A stretch of DNA of 64,000 nt from contig CAWEZO010000007.1 of NCBI GenBank assembly GCA_963813635.1, positions 186,001 to 250,000 on the forward strand, read 5' to 3'. Position 1 is the first letter of the stretch; each line of letters starts with the position of its first letter. The notes under the pieces are model-generated. The model ran no database searches. It was not told where the DNA came from and saw only the letters and a list, made by a program, of their open reading frames with translations. A program made the position numbers and the translations under genes. This document shows positions 44,077-53,390 of this stretch, in pieces. Source of the DNA: JBBRZM01 sp963813635. GTDB taxonomy: Bacteria; Actinomycetota; Acidimicrobiia; IMCC26256; JBBRZM01.

Positions 44077-44916
44077 TCAGGCATCCGGTGACGTGGGCCC
44101 GGCCCGCTGGGGCCCGTCATCGAGCGCACCGCGCGCCGCGAGCCGGCCACCGACGTCGCCGGCACCGCGGAGGATGAACGCGAGCACCGTGGCGATGGCT
44201 GCGCCGGAGATGGGGCCGACCACATAGACCCAGTAGTTGTGAAAGTCGAGATTCACGAGGTCGGGCCCGAACGAGCGGGCCGGGTTCATGGAGGCGCCAC
44301 TCACCGGTGAGGCCCAGAGCCCGGCGAGGATGATGTAGCCGCCGACCGCGATCGCGGACAGGCTCCCGACGTTCTGCGCCCGTGATGCCGTGCCGAGAAT
44401 GACGCTGACGAGGCCCACGGTGAGCACGAGCTCGACCACCATCGCCTGGCCCGCGGTGATGCCGTGCCCCGGTTCGGTTGCTCCCAGCATCCCGATCTTG
44501 CCGAACGTCGCCCAGAGGAACAAGCACGCGAGCGTGGCGCCGGTCAGCTGCACGACGATGTAGCCGGGTACGCGCCGCCACGGGAAGTCGTGCCGCACTG
44601 CGAACGCGATGCTGACCGCGGGATTGAGGTGCGCGCCGGAGACCGCGCCCATGAACAGGATGATCGCCATCACCATCAAACCCGGCGCCGTGACGGCAGC
44701 GCCCTGGCCGAGGGTGACCCCGGTCGCGGCGGCGACGACAGGGCTGCCGGCGCCGACCAACACGAGCAGGAACGTGCCGAACAACTCCGAGAACAACCGG
44801 CGCCACTCGAGCTTCGGGTCGTCGAATCGGTCGCCCATCAGTTCCAACGCGTTGAACGCAGTGGTGGTGCCTTGCGTTCGCTCGGTCGGTGGCTGCCGTG
44901 GCTCGTCGGGGCTCAT
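44077..44916 (-). CDS. Aquaporin / MIP family channel
   Basis: 279-residue six-helix channel. Both NPA boxes are present: GAHLNPAVSIAFAVRHDF and SGASMNPARSFGPDLVNL. The residues around them (Phe/His near the filter and Arg after the second NPA) resemble water-selective aquaporins more than glycerol facilitators, but selectivity needs structure-based comparison. ATG 44916 has GGAGGAG 6 bases upstream, so the long in-frame extension to the right is excluded. Its upstream side is the flank of the IS110 insertion, so promoter sequences may have been separated by the element. Confidence 0.92.
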   Translation of the reverse strand: MSPDEPRQPPTERTQGTTTAFNALELMGDRFDDPKLEWRRLFSELFGTFLLVLVGAGSPVVAAATGVTLGQGAAVTAPGLMVMAIILFMGAVSGAHLNPAVSIAFAVRHDFPWRRVPGYIVVQLTGATLACLFLWATFGKIGMLGATEPGHGITAGQAMVVELVLTVGLVSVILGTASRAQNVGSLSAIAVGGYIILAGLWASPVSGASMNPARSFGPDLVNLDFHNYWVYVVGPISGAAIATVLAFILRGAGDVGGRLAARGALDDGPQRAGPTSPDA

Positions 44917-45027
44917 CCGTCGCTCCTCCGCTAATGGGGGTCGACCACCTCGTGCGCGGAGCGGGTGAGGATGGTCCCGAGCCGCCGGCAGGTCAGCACT
45001 CGCCAGCGCAGGACTTTGAGTTCTACG

Positions 45028-46405
45028 TCTAGATCGTGCGTCTGCTGGTTGGTGAGGTCGACCTTGGACAACTGGTGGGATGACGTGCCTCGAGCACTGA
45101 ACCATTAGCGAGCTGCTGGTCGCCTCGGGCTCGACAACCGACGACGAGGAGGACTTGGAGTGGTGAAGGTGTTTGTGGGTCATGACTGGGCGGAGGCCCA
45201 TCACGACATCCATGTCGAAGACGATCAGGGTCGGCGGCTCGCCAAGGCTCGACTGCCCGAAGGCGTCGAGGGCGTCGCACGGTTCCATGAGCTCCTCGCG
45301 CCGTTCGTGGAAGAACTCGGCGAGGTGACGATCGCGACCGAGACCGACCGGGGCCTGTTCGTCGCGGCGTTGGTCGCGTCCGGGTATCGGGTGCTGGCGG
45401 TGAATCCGATGTCGGCGTCTCGATATCGGGAGCGGTACTCGACATCGGGCGCGAAGTCCGATCCGGGCGATGCGTTCGTGCTTGCCGAGCTCGCTCGCAC
45501 CGATGGTCACGATCATCGGCCCGTGGCTGGTGACAGCGACCTCGGAGAGGCGATCAAGGTGCTCGCGCGGGCACATCAGCGCTTGATCTGGACCCGACAA
45601 CGTCAACTCAACCAGCTGCGCTCGACGCTGCGGGAGTTCTATCCAGCCGTGCTGGAAGCGTTCGACGATCTTGGTTCCGGTGACACGTTGGCGGTGCTGG
45701 CGATCGCGCCGACCCCGACGTTGGGACGGGGCCTGTCACGCTCGAAGATCGCCTCGGCGTTGCGGCGCGGTCGCCGCCAACGCCGCATCGATGAGCGAGC
45801 GATCGAGATCCAGACGGCGTTGCGGGCCGAGCAGCTCGAAGCCCCACCGGTCGTCGCTGCCTCGATGGGCGCGACCGTCACCGCGCTGGTCGCGGTCGCC
45901 GTCGAGTTGACCGTCCAGGTCGATCGGCTCGAGACGGAACTGTCCGAGCATTTTGAGTTGCACCCGGACGCCAAGATCATCCGATCCGTGCCAGGACTGG
46001 GGATGATCCTGGGCGCCCGGGTGCTCGCAGAGTTCGGAGATGACCCGAACCGCTACGCGAACGCCAAGTGTCGCAAGAATTACGCCGGTACGTCACCCAT
46101 CACCCGCGCCTCGGGCAAACACCGAGTCGTGCTCGCCCGCTACGCCCGTAACAAACGCCTCGCCGACGCCTGCCACCAGTGGGCGTTCTGCCGCGCTCAC
46201 CACCAGCCCAGGGGCACGCACCTTCTACGACCAACACCGCGCCGCTGGCGACACTCACAACCGGGCCCTCCGCGCGCTCGGGAATCGGCTCGTCGGCATC
46301 CTCCACGGCTGCCTCGACCACGGCACGCTCTACGACGAACACACCGCCTGGGCACACCGCACCCAACTCGCCGCTTGACACCTACGACCCGTGGGATGTC
46401 TAGAT
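45028..46405 (+). mobile_element. IS110-family insertion sequence
   Basis: The transposase gene plus noncoding ends. TCTAGAT occurs at both proposed junctions (45028-45034 and 46399-46405), consistent with IS110 elements, which lack terminal inverted repeats and recombine at a short shared core. The unit is about 1370 bp, a normal size. The right junction falls in the last codons of the flippase-like gene, whose stop (46400-46402) is inside the repeat. The noncoding left end (about 45035-45159) is where IS110-type bridge RNAs are encoded; I could not fold it. Confidence 0.6.
45160..46378 (+). CDS. IS110 family transposase/recombinase (one frame break)
   Basis: Programmable DEDD-type recombinase. 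The N-terminal RuvC-like domain starts VKVFVGHDWAEAHHDIHVED and has ATETDRGLFVAAL and STSGAKSDPGDAFVLAELAR (acidic residues D, E, D, D). A helical linker leads to the C-terminal Transposase_20 domain: IIRSVPGLGMILGARVLAEF and KNYAGTSPITRASGKHRVVL, which holds the candidate catalytic serine. After CHQWAFC the frame shifts at 46192 (CCGCGC, one surplus base) and continues ALTTSPGARTFYDQHRAAGD to AWAHRTQLAA. Corrected length is about 405 residues. GAGGAGG precedes the start. If the break is real the copy is inactive. Confidence 0.9.
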
Positions 46406-48844
46406 GTAGTCGTGGTCCAGCAGGTGCTTGGTCGCGAACCAACCCAACACGGCCGGGACGTAGTTGACGACGATCTGGTTGAGGAGCACCGCCGCGACCG
46501 CAACCTCGTTGCTGATTCCGACCGCGGTGAGCGCACCCGTCATCCCGATCGTGCCGACCGCCACGTTGCCGCCCGGGATGGGCACCATCGACGCGATCGT
46601 GCCGATACCGATGTTGAGCACCAACAAGGTCCAGTACGAGATGCTCCCGCCGAACGCGAGGATGCAGCACCACAACACGAACCCGTACAGCAATGTCGCC
46701 AGGATGTTGCCCGCGAAGAGCTGACCCAGGCGCTTCGGCGAGCGCATCGCCGACCAGAGTGTGTTGAGGCCCTCCTTGAGGGGCGGCATCACGCGACGCC
46801 GCAACCGGGGGAGGCCGAACACGAGGCCCGCGCCCAGGGCCACGACGAGGATGGCGATCAGGATCACCGCCGCGATCGAGCTCGTCGGGATCGATCCCGT
46901 GTGCACCGCCGTCGGTGAGAGGGCGAGCGCGATGACGAAGATGACGACCGACTCGACCGTGTTGATGAAGCCGCTGAGGAAGCCGCCGGCGGCGACGGCC
47001 GAGGCGATCGGTACACCCTGCTTCTGCAGGTAGCGGATCTGCATCGCGATCCCGCCGACGCTCGGGATGGCGAGGTTCGAGAACGACATCCCCAACTCGA
47101 CCTCGGCCGTCGTCAGCAACGGCAGCGTTTCGGGCACCGTGCCCTGCAACGCGATCGCATATCCGAAGTTCGTGGCCAGCGAGAGGATGAACGCGAGGAC
47201 CGCCCAGCTCCACTGCGCGTTCTTGATCGTGTCCCACATCGCCGATGGGCTCCCCACCTCGCCGAGGAGCACGACCAGCGCGAAGAGCGTGCCGATGGCC
47301 ATGGCGAGGTTCATGCCGCTGACCCGGTGCAGCTCCTCCAGGGTCGGAACCTCGGTGCCGGTCGCGGTCGCGCTCAGCTCGCGCAGCTTCTTCATCCGCT
47401 GCCCGAGCTCCTTGTGCTTGACCGCGTGACGGGTATCACGGGTCAGCACCCCGGGCTGCATCACGGGTATCGCCGCCGCGAGTGTTTCTTTTCCGAGCCC
47501 GCGTACCGCGGCGTCGACGGCCCGTTCTTCTCCGACGATCCCCGCGGTCGAAGCGAGAAGGTCCGCGACGTCGACCGCGATCCGGTGCGTTGACGCAGGA
47601 GCCACCGCGGTGTCGAAATCGACGATCGCGGGGCCGTCGTCGGTGACCACGATCGCGGTCGCGCTGAGCCGGCCATGGGCGATCCGCGCCGCGCGGAGGT
47701 CACCGACCTGGGCCCACACCGCGCGCAGGAGATCGTCAGTGACCGAGCCGGCGTCTACATCCGCGAGTAGCGGCCCCGCGGGCGGCCGGTCCACCAGGAC
47801 GGCGGCTCCAGGTCCGCCCTTTCCGGCGGCGACCATCTCGGGAACGCGCGCACCGGCCCGCTCGGCGAGCAGCATCGTGTACGCCTGGTGCTCGACGTCG
47901 TGCTCGCGGTTGAGGTAGAGCTCCCGGCCGGAGTCCTTGTAGACGATGAAACGCCAGAGTTTCGACATCACTTGTGCGTCGGCCTCGTCGCGACCGAGGA
48001 CCTTCAGGCGCAGCGGGCTCTGGTCGTCGGTGGCGAGCATCAGTGTCGATCCTGTGGGTTGTTCGGGTGCGAGGTGCACGTCGCGAGCGGCGACGCCGAG
48101 CTCGTCGAGCGCGGCCGCGACCTGAGCGGTGGTCGGGCGCCCACCCGGCGACCGGAAGACCAGATGGACCACCGCGGCAATGCCCCAGCCGAGGAAGATC
48201 GCGGCGAGGAGATCGTTCGGATACCCCGTGCCGAGGTACATCGCGGCGACAGTGATCAAGAGCACGAGCACCTGCCCCAACCGGCGCGTCGCTCGGGTGA
48301 CGTACGGCCCTGCCACCGCGATGACTGCGACGACCACCGCGAGGCGTGCGAGCGGGAAGTTCGGACTGTCGTGGCCGAAGCGGACGACGGCATCGAGACT
48401 CTTGCTGACGCTCTTGTCCTGCGCGACGAGCGCGCCCATCGCGCGGGCGATCGCCCATGCGGCAACGCCCGCGATCCCCATGTCGCGCGCGAGCCGCCAG
48501 CGTCGGGCAAGCAGCGCGGCCGATACGACGAGCCCGACCGCCCAGAGTGTGCCGACCGCGTACAGCAGCCGGAAGAACGACTGCAGCCCGGACGGCAGCG
48601 TGTTGAAGAAGTCGAACACGCTCTTCTCGGTGTGCGTCACGTCGTTGACGTGACGGCACAGCGCCGTGAGGACTGCCGCTGCGGCCACGAGCCGGATCCA
48701 GTCGCTCGTCCGGCGTCGGTACGGCAGCTCTGATGCCGGGCCGAAGCTGCCCTCGCGCCATCGGCGGATTCGGCCCGGGGCTGGCGCTGTCGTGTCGGCG
48801 CTCTCCTCGGCCGGGGCCCCGGGCTGCGTCGTGTCGGTTGCCAC
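46400..48844 (-). CDS. Large flippase-like (YbhN/LPG synthase TM) protein with kinase-like middle domain
   Basis: 814 residues in three parts. About 200 N-terminal residues form several helices (LLYAVGTLWAVGLVVSAALL, LVLLITVAAMYLG). A soluble middle part resembles a degenerate protein kinase-like fold (AQVMSKLWRFIVYKDSGREL, ARIAHGRLSATAIVVTDDGP, AIVDFDTA). The C-terminal eight-helix YbhN/lysylphosphatidylglycerol-synthase TM domain is marked by GMSFSNLAIPSVGGIAMQIR and SMVPIPGGNVAVGTIG. GTG 48844 is chosen because GGAGGT lies just upstream; an ATG at 48934 sits inside operator site 13 and lacks a ribosome site. Related actinobacterial proteins are uncharacterised. The IS110 right end abuts its stop codon. 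Confidence 0.85.
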   Translation of the reverse strand: MATDTTQPGAPAEESADTTAPAPGRIRRWREGSFGPASELPYRRRTSDWIRLVAAAAVLTALCRHVNDVTHTEKSVFDFFNTLPSGLQSFFRLLYAVGTLWAVGLVVSAALLARRWRLARDMGIAGVAAWAIARAMGALVAQDKSVSKSLDAVVRFGHDSPNFPLARLAVVVAVIAVAGPYVTRATRRLGQVLVLLITVAAMYLGTGYPNDLLAAIFLGWGIAAVVHLVFRSPGGRPTTAQVAAALDELGVAARDVHLAPEQPTGSTLMLATDDQSPLRLKVLGRDEADAQVMSKLWRFIVYKDSGRELYLNREHDVEHQAYTMLLAERAGARVPEMVAAGKGGPGAAVLVDRPPAGPLLADVDAGSVTDDLLRAVWAQVGDLRAARIAHGRLSATAIVVTDDGPAIVDFDTAVAPASTHRIAVDVADLLASTAGIVGEERAVDAAVRGLGKETLAAAIPVMQPGVLTRDTRHAVKHKELGQRMKKLRELSATATGTEVPTLEELHRVSGMNLAMAIGTLFALVVLLGEVGSPSAMWDTIKNAQWSWAVLAFILSLATNFGYAIALQGTVPETLPLLTTAEVELGMSFSNLAIPSVGGIAMQIRYLQKQGVPIASAVAAGGFLSGFINTVESVVIFVIALALSPTAVHTGSIPTSSIAAVILIAILVVALGAGLVFGLPRLRRRVMPPLKEGLNTLWSAMRSPKRLGQLFAGNILATLLYGFVLWCCILAFGGSISYWTLLVLNIGIGTIASMVPIPGGNVAVGTIGMTGALTAVGISNEVAVAAVLLNQIVVNYVPAVLGWFATKHLLDHDYI

Positions 48845-48933
48845 TGCACCTCCGTTCGCAACCGCGGCAACACCGCCGGCGGCCACGCGGCGTCGGCCGG
48901 CCGCAGTATGCGGGAGATTGGAGCGGATCGACA

Positions 48934-48950
48934 TTATCCGGAAGGGGTGA
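48934..48950. promoter_or_regulatory. Palindromic operator, variant copy (site 13)
   Basis: TTATCC-GGAAG-GGGTGA in the spacer between the divergent flippase-like gene (48844) and the gene at 49032. A looser partner, TCACCC-ATGT-GGGTTG, lies at 48981-48996. Confidence 0.5.
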
Positions 48951-49031
48951 TCACGCAACTGCCTTGCGCGGAGGCCCAGATCACCCATGTGGGTTGTTGC
49001 GTGCGTGCGTTCCGCGGGCCATTCTCGGTAC

Positions 49032-49796
49032 ATGTCCGTTGAAGCCGCACACCCCGAGAGCGGCGAGGCGCCCGCGCCGTCGGAGCCATCGCCGAGCCGT
49101 CCTCGGGCGTCCGAGGTCGCGGTCGCGTCGCTGCGGCTCGGATTCGGCGCCGCCATCCTCGTAGGAAGGGGCGTCGGCCGGCTCGTGGACGCTGCCGTCG
49201 AGGCGAGCGCGGCCCCGGACGCACCCGCCGCCGCGGACGCAGGGCCCGGCGCGGGACCCGTGAGAGTTGTGGCGCGCGTGACTCAGGCAGCCGGATCCGG
49301 TGCCGCAGTCGTAGGACGCGCCGCGGGCACCGTCGGCGGCTCGATGCCCGCTGTCGTGCGAGATCCGTTGGAGAGTCGGAGGTCGGCGTGGGCCACATTT
49401 CGCGCCGAGGAGCGAGAGAAAGGCGAGGCGGCCGCAGGCGCCGCGATCGAGCTGGCCGTGGGATTCATGACCGACTCGATCGTCGAACGGCTCGACGTCA
49501 ATCGGATCGTCGAGCGCTTGAACCTCGACAAAATCATCGCCAATCTCGACATCACCGACGTGGTCATGTCGTCGAGCGGTGGTGTGACCGGCCACATGCT
49601 CGACAAGGCGCGTGGACGGGCCGTCGGCGCCGACGCGCTCGTCGACAAGGTGATGGCGCGCGCCCGCCTGCGCCACGCGGCGCGGACAGAGTCGTCAGAA
49701 TCGACGGACTCGTCAGACGGCGGGGGTTCGTCAAACTCGTCGAGCTCCGCGGACTCGTCGGGCGGCGAGGTCGCGCTTCCCCCGGCGCCGCCGTGA
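49032..49796 (+). CDS. Unknown protein with Ser-rich tail, coupled to an RDD protein
   Basis: 254 residues. Ala-rich amphipathic N-terminal half (EVAVASLRLGFGAAILVGRG), a middle region with repeated short helices (VERLDVNRIVERLNLDKIIA, LDITDVVMSSSGGVTGHML), and a low-complexity Ser/Glu/Asp/Gly tail. The VNRIVERLNLDKI repeats resemble sequences seen in actinobacterial membrane-associated proteins next to RDD genes, but I cannot name the family. Its stop overlaps the GTG start of the RDD gene (GTGA), so the two are translationally coupled. Operator site 13 lies upstream. Confidence 0.75.
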   Translation: MSVEAAHPESGEAPAPSEPSPSRPRASEVAVASLRLGFGAAILVGRGVGRLVDAAVEASAAPDAPAAADAGPGAGPVRVVARVTQAAGSGAAVVGRAAGTVGGSMPAVVRDPLESRRSAWATFRAEEREKGEAAAGAAIELAVGFMTDSIVERLDVNRIVERLNLDKIIANLDITDVVMSSSGGVTGHMLDKARGRAVGADALVDKVMARARLRHAARTESSESTDSSDGGGSSNSSSSADSSGGEVALPPAPP

Positions 49797-50299
49797 TCGA
49801 GGCACTCCGCCCCCACCAACAGGGCGAGACGGCCGGGTTCGCGAGCCGGGTCGCGGCGATGTTCATCGACATCGTCGTGATCTCGATCATCTTCTACTCC
49901 GGGCTCGTGCTCGGCACGCTGACCGTGCAGGTGCTGAGCTTCAATCGCCTCGACGTCACCGCGGTGCCCGAACCCGCGGCGTCGGCGATCCTTGCCGGTT
50001 GGAGCGTGTTGTACTTCTGGGCCGGGTGGTGGCTCTTCGGCAAGACGGTCGGCAAGGCGATCCTGGGCCTCCGCGTGGTCAGGCGCGACGGCGGTGCCGT
50101 GGGCTGGTCGCGCTCGCTGATTCGATTCTGCGGGTACCTGCTGTCGCTCGCTACGTTCGGGATCGGCTTCGCGTGGATCCTGATCGACCGCAAGCGTCGT
50201 GACTGGGCCGACATCCTGGCTCGGACGAGCGTCGTGTACGACTGGCACGCCCACGGCGCGCCGCTCGAGACGGACGCGCCGGACACCGCCGCGAGCTGA
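49793..50299 (+). CDS. RDD family membrane protein
   Basis: 168 residues. The RDD domain starts GFASRVAAMFIDIVVISIIF (Arg and Asp residues in the first helix), then LAGWSVLYFWAGWWLFGKTV, then GKAILGLRVVRRDGGAVGWS and a last helix followed by DRKRRDWADILARTSVVY. RDD proteins are small membrane proteins, some linked to ion transport. It overlaps the upstream gene by 4 bases and ends 53 bases before the convergent MMPL gene. Confidence 0.88.
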   Translation: MIEALRPHQQGETAGFASRVAAMFIDIVVISIIFYSGLVLGTLTVQVLSFNRLDVTAVPEPAASAILAGWSVLYFWAGWWLFGKTVGKAILGLRVVRRDGGAVGWSRSLIRFCGYLLSLATFGIGFAWILIDRKRRDWADILARTSVVYDWHAHGAPLETDAPDTAAS

Positions 50300-50352
50300 G
50301 CCGGCCCGGACAACCGTCGCACGGGACGCTGTCCTGCCGACGTGCGCTGGCT

Positions 50353-52827
50353 CTAGCCGACGAGCACGGGCTCCGCGGGAGCGTTCGCCGTCTCGAGGAT
50401 CTCCTTGGGGACGAGGCGCTTGGAGACCCAGTTGCGTCCGCCGGAGTCGGCCCAGACGAGCATCGGTGGCAGCACGACGAGCGCGCTCAGCAGCGCGACG
50501 GTGACGTTGAGGCCCACGACGATGCCGAAGTCGCGCAGCAGCGGGAGCGACGACGTGCGCGATGACCGCGACGCCGGTGATCGCGGTGAGCGCGGAGACG
50601 AAGAACGCCGCGGCCGGTGCGCGACGCGGTGACTTCGATCGCGGCACGCGGCGAGTAACCGCGCCGCCGCTCCTCGACGAAGCGCAGCAGGATCAGTGAC
50701 GTGAACTCGGTGCACGCGGCGACCACGAGCGGTCCGCCGACCGCGGTCATCGGGCTGAGCTTGAGGCTGAACGCGTACTCGAACAGCGACGCGGCACCGA
50801 CCGCGATGAGCACGGGGACGAGCGACAGCAGTGCGCGCACGACGCTCCGGAGCCGGACGGAGAGGAACAGGAACACGAAGAGCGATGGCGAGGTAGGTGA
50901 GCTCGACCCGGTTTGCCTCGAGGTTGTCGAGCAAGCCGACGCCGACCACCGCGAGGCCCGACGGTGTGGCGCTCACCCCTGCGGGCGGGTTGGCGGTCTT
51001 GCGGATATGGCGCACGACTTCGGCGCGTGCGTCGAGGCCGCTCGGGCCGGTGCGGTACACGAGGTTGAGCGCCTTGCCGGAGGGCACCACTGTCGAGAGC
51101 TGGATGTCTTTCGGCGCCACGTCGTACGCCGCCTTCACCTGCGCGCCGGTGGGGGCGACGTGCTGCGCCCCGGGTACGTCGCTCAGGTCGCTCACGACCT
51201 CGACGAGGCTCGCCGCGGTGAGCAGCGTCGTGGGGTATTTCTTCGATCTCGCTCGCGCGTGAACCGGTCGAGGTAGCCGACGCTCTCGTCGCTGAAGCCC
51301 TCGTTGGACTGCACGTACACGCCGAGCTCGCTGGAGGAGCCGGATCTGCTTGTCGAGCACGTGCAGGTCCTTGATCACCTGCGACTTCTGGTTGACCCAT
51401 TGGATCGGGTCGGTCTGGAGCATGAGCTTGCCCTCCACGAGGATTCCGCCGGTGAAGATGATGAGGCTCGCGATGGCGAGCCAGACCGCCGCCTTCGCCG
51501 AGATGCTGCCGAGCCATACCACGAGGCGGCCGAGCGGTCCGGCGCGGAAGTCCTTGGACTTCGTGGGCGACTTGTACTCGCGGATCCCGAGGATCGCGAG
51601 CGGACCCATGATGCTGTTGATGCAGATCGTCGCGACGCCGACCGCGAGCAGCAGTCCGAACTGCCGGAGCATCGGCACCTTCGCGAAGCGGAGCGCGGCG
51701 AACGCGAAGATCGCGTCGAAGGTCACGACGAGCAGCGCGGGCCCGAGGTTGCGCGAGCGTCTCCTGGATCGGGTGCGCGGCGCGGTCGACGACGACCTCC
51801 TCCTCGATGCGCGCGTGCATCTGGATCGCGTAGTCGATGCCGATGCCGAGCATCACCGGCAGGCCCGCGATCGTCACGATCGTGAGCGGGATGCCGAGGT
51901 AGCCGACGATGCCGAACGCCCAGATGACGCCCATCACGACGACCAGGAGCGCGAGCAGTCGCCAGCGCACGCTGAACAGCAGCAGCAGGATCAGCGCCAT
52001 GATCGATGAGCGCGATCGCCCCGAGCGTGAGCATCCCGCCGGTCAGGTAGTCGTTGACGTTCTGCAGGAGCACCGGTGCGCCGGTGGTCACGATGGTGGC
52101 GTTCGGGAAGTGCAGCTTGGCGGTCTGGGCCTGACGAAGTCAGCCGACGCTGCCCTCGTCCTTGATCGAGGCGTTGCCCGGCAGGCGCGTGACGATCTGC
52201 GCGTGCGGTCGTCGGGGAAGTTCGCGAGGAGCGGCTTGCGGATGCTTGCCCTGGTTGTCGTGGAGCAGGAAGTCGACGTACGCCTGGTTGTCGAGGGTGC
52301 GCTCGCGCGGCCGGGATTGCGTTCAGGCGCGTCAGCGTCTTCGACCGCGTCGTCGTTGCGCGCGGCCTGCCCGGCGGGCGTCGGGTCGCGTGCGGTGTCG
52401 GCGAGGAGGATCTTGCCGGCGAGGCTCTGGGTGGGATCACCCGTCGGGCTGGTCACCAGCGTTGTCGTTGAACTGCAGCGCGGTCAGCGGGCTCACCACG
52501 TTGACGATGTGCTTGCTGCCGCGGAGCTTGGCTTCTCGACCGCCTTCCACTGCGCGATGTTCTCGGGTGTGAAGAGCTCCTTGACCGTGTGGCCCTTGTC
52601 CATGGTGACGAGCGTGACCATGGCCTGGCCGCCGAACAGCTTCTGGTAGGCGACGCTGTCCTTGTAGACCTGGTCGACTCTTGTTGAGGTAGCTGTCCTG
52701 GCCGGTGGCGAACTCGAGGTTCGTGATCCCGTAACCGAGCGCCGACGGTGATGACCGCGCCGCCGGCGACGACGACGATCCAGTGCTTGCCGAGGTTCAG
52801 GCCGAGCCAACCCCAGAACTTGTGCAC
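50353..52827 (-). CDS. MMPL/RND-superfamily transporter (multiple frame breaks)
   Basis: Large membrane transporter of the MMPL/HpnN type, about 815 residues after correction. The N terminus is HKFWGWLGLNLGKHWIVVVA. Later pieces in several frames are AYQKLFGGQAMVTLVTMDKG; VMGVIWAFGIVGYLGIPLTI, then PVMLGIGIDYAIQMHARIEE (the RND GxGxDY signature); TFDAIFAFAALRFAKVPMLR; FLFLSVRLRSVVRALLSLVP and FSLKLSPMTAVGGPLVVAAC. The end is LLSALVVLPPMLVWADSGGR. Traced breaks include about 51760, 51340, 51260, 51240, 50883, 50612 and 50560, with several more toward the N terminus. Those I resolved are surplus bases. GTG 52827 has GGGGGG upstream. Family members export lipids or hopanoids; substrate unknown. 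Confidence 0.8.
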
Positions 52828-53008
52828 GAGCCGTCCCCCCGTTGCGGCGTCCCGAACTGGGGACGTTACACAGTGTGCAGGGGTGGTGAAAGCGCGCAGC
52901 CGGGGGACGCAGGCGTGGCGGCGCCGGGCAAGGCCGGTCGGGCAGACTGGCGGGTCCTCGAGGTGGAGGCGTCGTGACCACGTTGACGCTGCGCTCCGAA
53001 GTCAATGA

Positions 53009-53070
53009 CTCGTTTACTCGAGGTATTTCCAGCAAATAGCGGGGTAATTCCTCGAGTGAACGCATGGTTG
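53009..53070. repeat. Palindromic repeat, copy 1
   Basis: Contains CTCGTTTACTCGAGGTATT, a central CAGCAAATAG, and a near-complementary right arm AATTCCTCGAGTGAACG. About 13 differences from copy 2 over 62 bases. Confidence 0.7.
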
Positions 53071-53321
53071 ACGCGATGCGCGGCCGGCGGGGGCTGTCAT
53101 GCGGGCGGCGTGAGGCCGATCGGGTTCGGGAACGGAATGACGCCCGACGCCACAGCGGTCGGGCGATCTGCTCCGTGGTCAGCAGCTCCAGCTCGGCGTC
53201 GGTCAGACCGTCGCGGTAGGGCTGCAACGCCAACTCATCGGTGATCTGCTCGACCCGCTCGTAGGCGACCGCCAACTCGTCGGCGCCGGCGCTGGTCGTC
53301 TTCCGGGCCGCCGGCGCACCC

Positions 53322-53383
53322 CTCGTTTCCTCGAGGCATTCTCAGCAAATAGGGGGTGAATACCTCGAGTAAACGAGCGGTTG
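53322..53383. repeat. Palindromic repeat, copy 2
   Basis: CTCGTTTCCTCGAGGCATT, central CAGCAAATAG, then AATACCTCGAGTAAACGAG; 17 of 19 arm positions pair. It lies 8 bases beyond the stop of the minus-strand dehydrogenase gene, so it could also end that transcript. Confidence 0.7.
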
Positions 53384-53390
53384 GGGGGGG

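Larger units (their letters stand above)
52828..53390. other. Spacer holding a palindromic repeat pair and a small open frame
   Basis: Two related 62-base palindromes (53009-53070 and 53322-53383) bracket about 250 bases. Inside, the minus strand is open for a peptide including LAVAYERVEQITDELALQPY and TDAELELLTTEQIARPLWRR, with at best a TTG start and no ribosome site. It may be a gene remnant; I assign no function. No other gene is supported. Confidence 0.5.

Noticed and set aside
53009..53383. Integron attC sites
   Set aside because: The palindromes lack the GTTRRRY/RYYYAAC core pairs, and no integrase gene is present.
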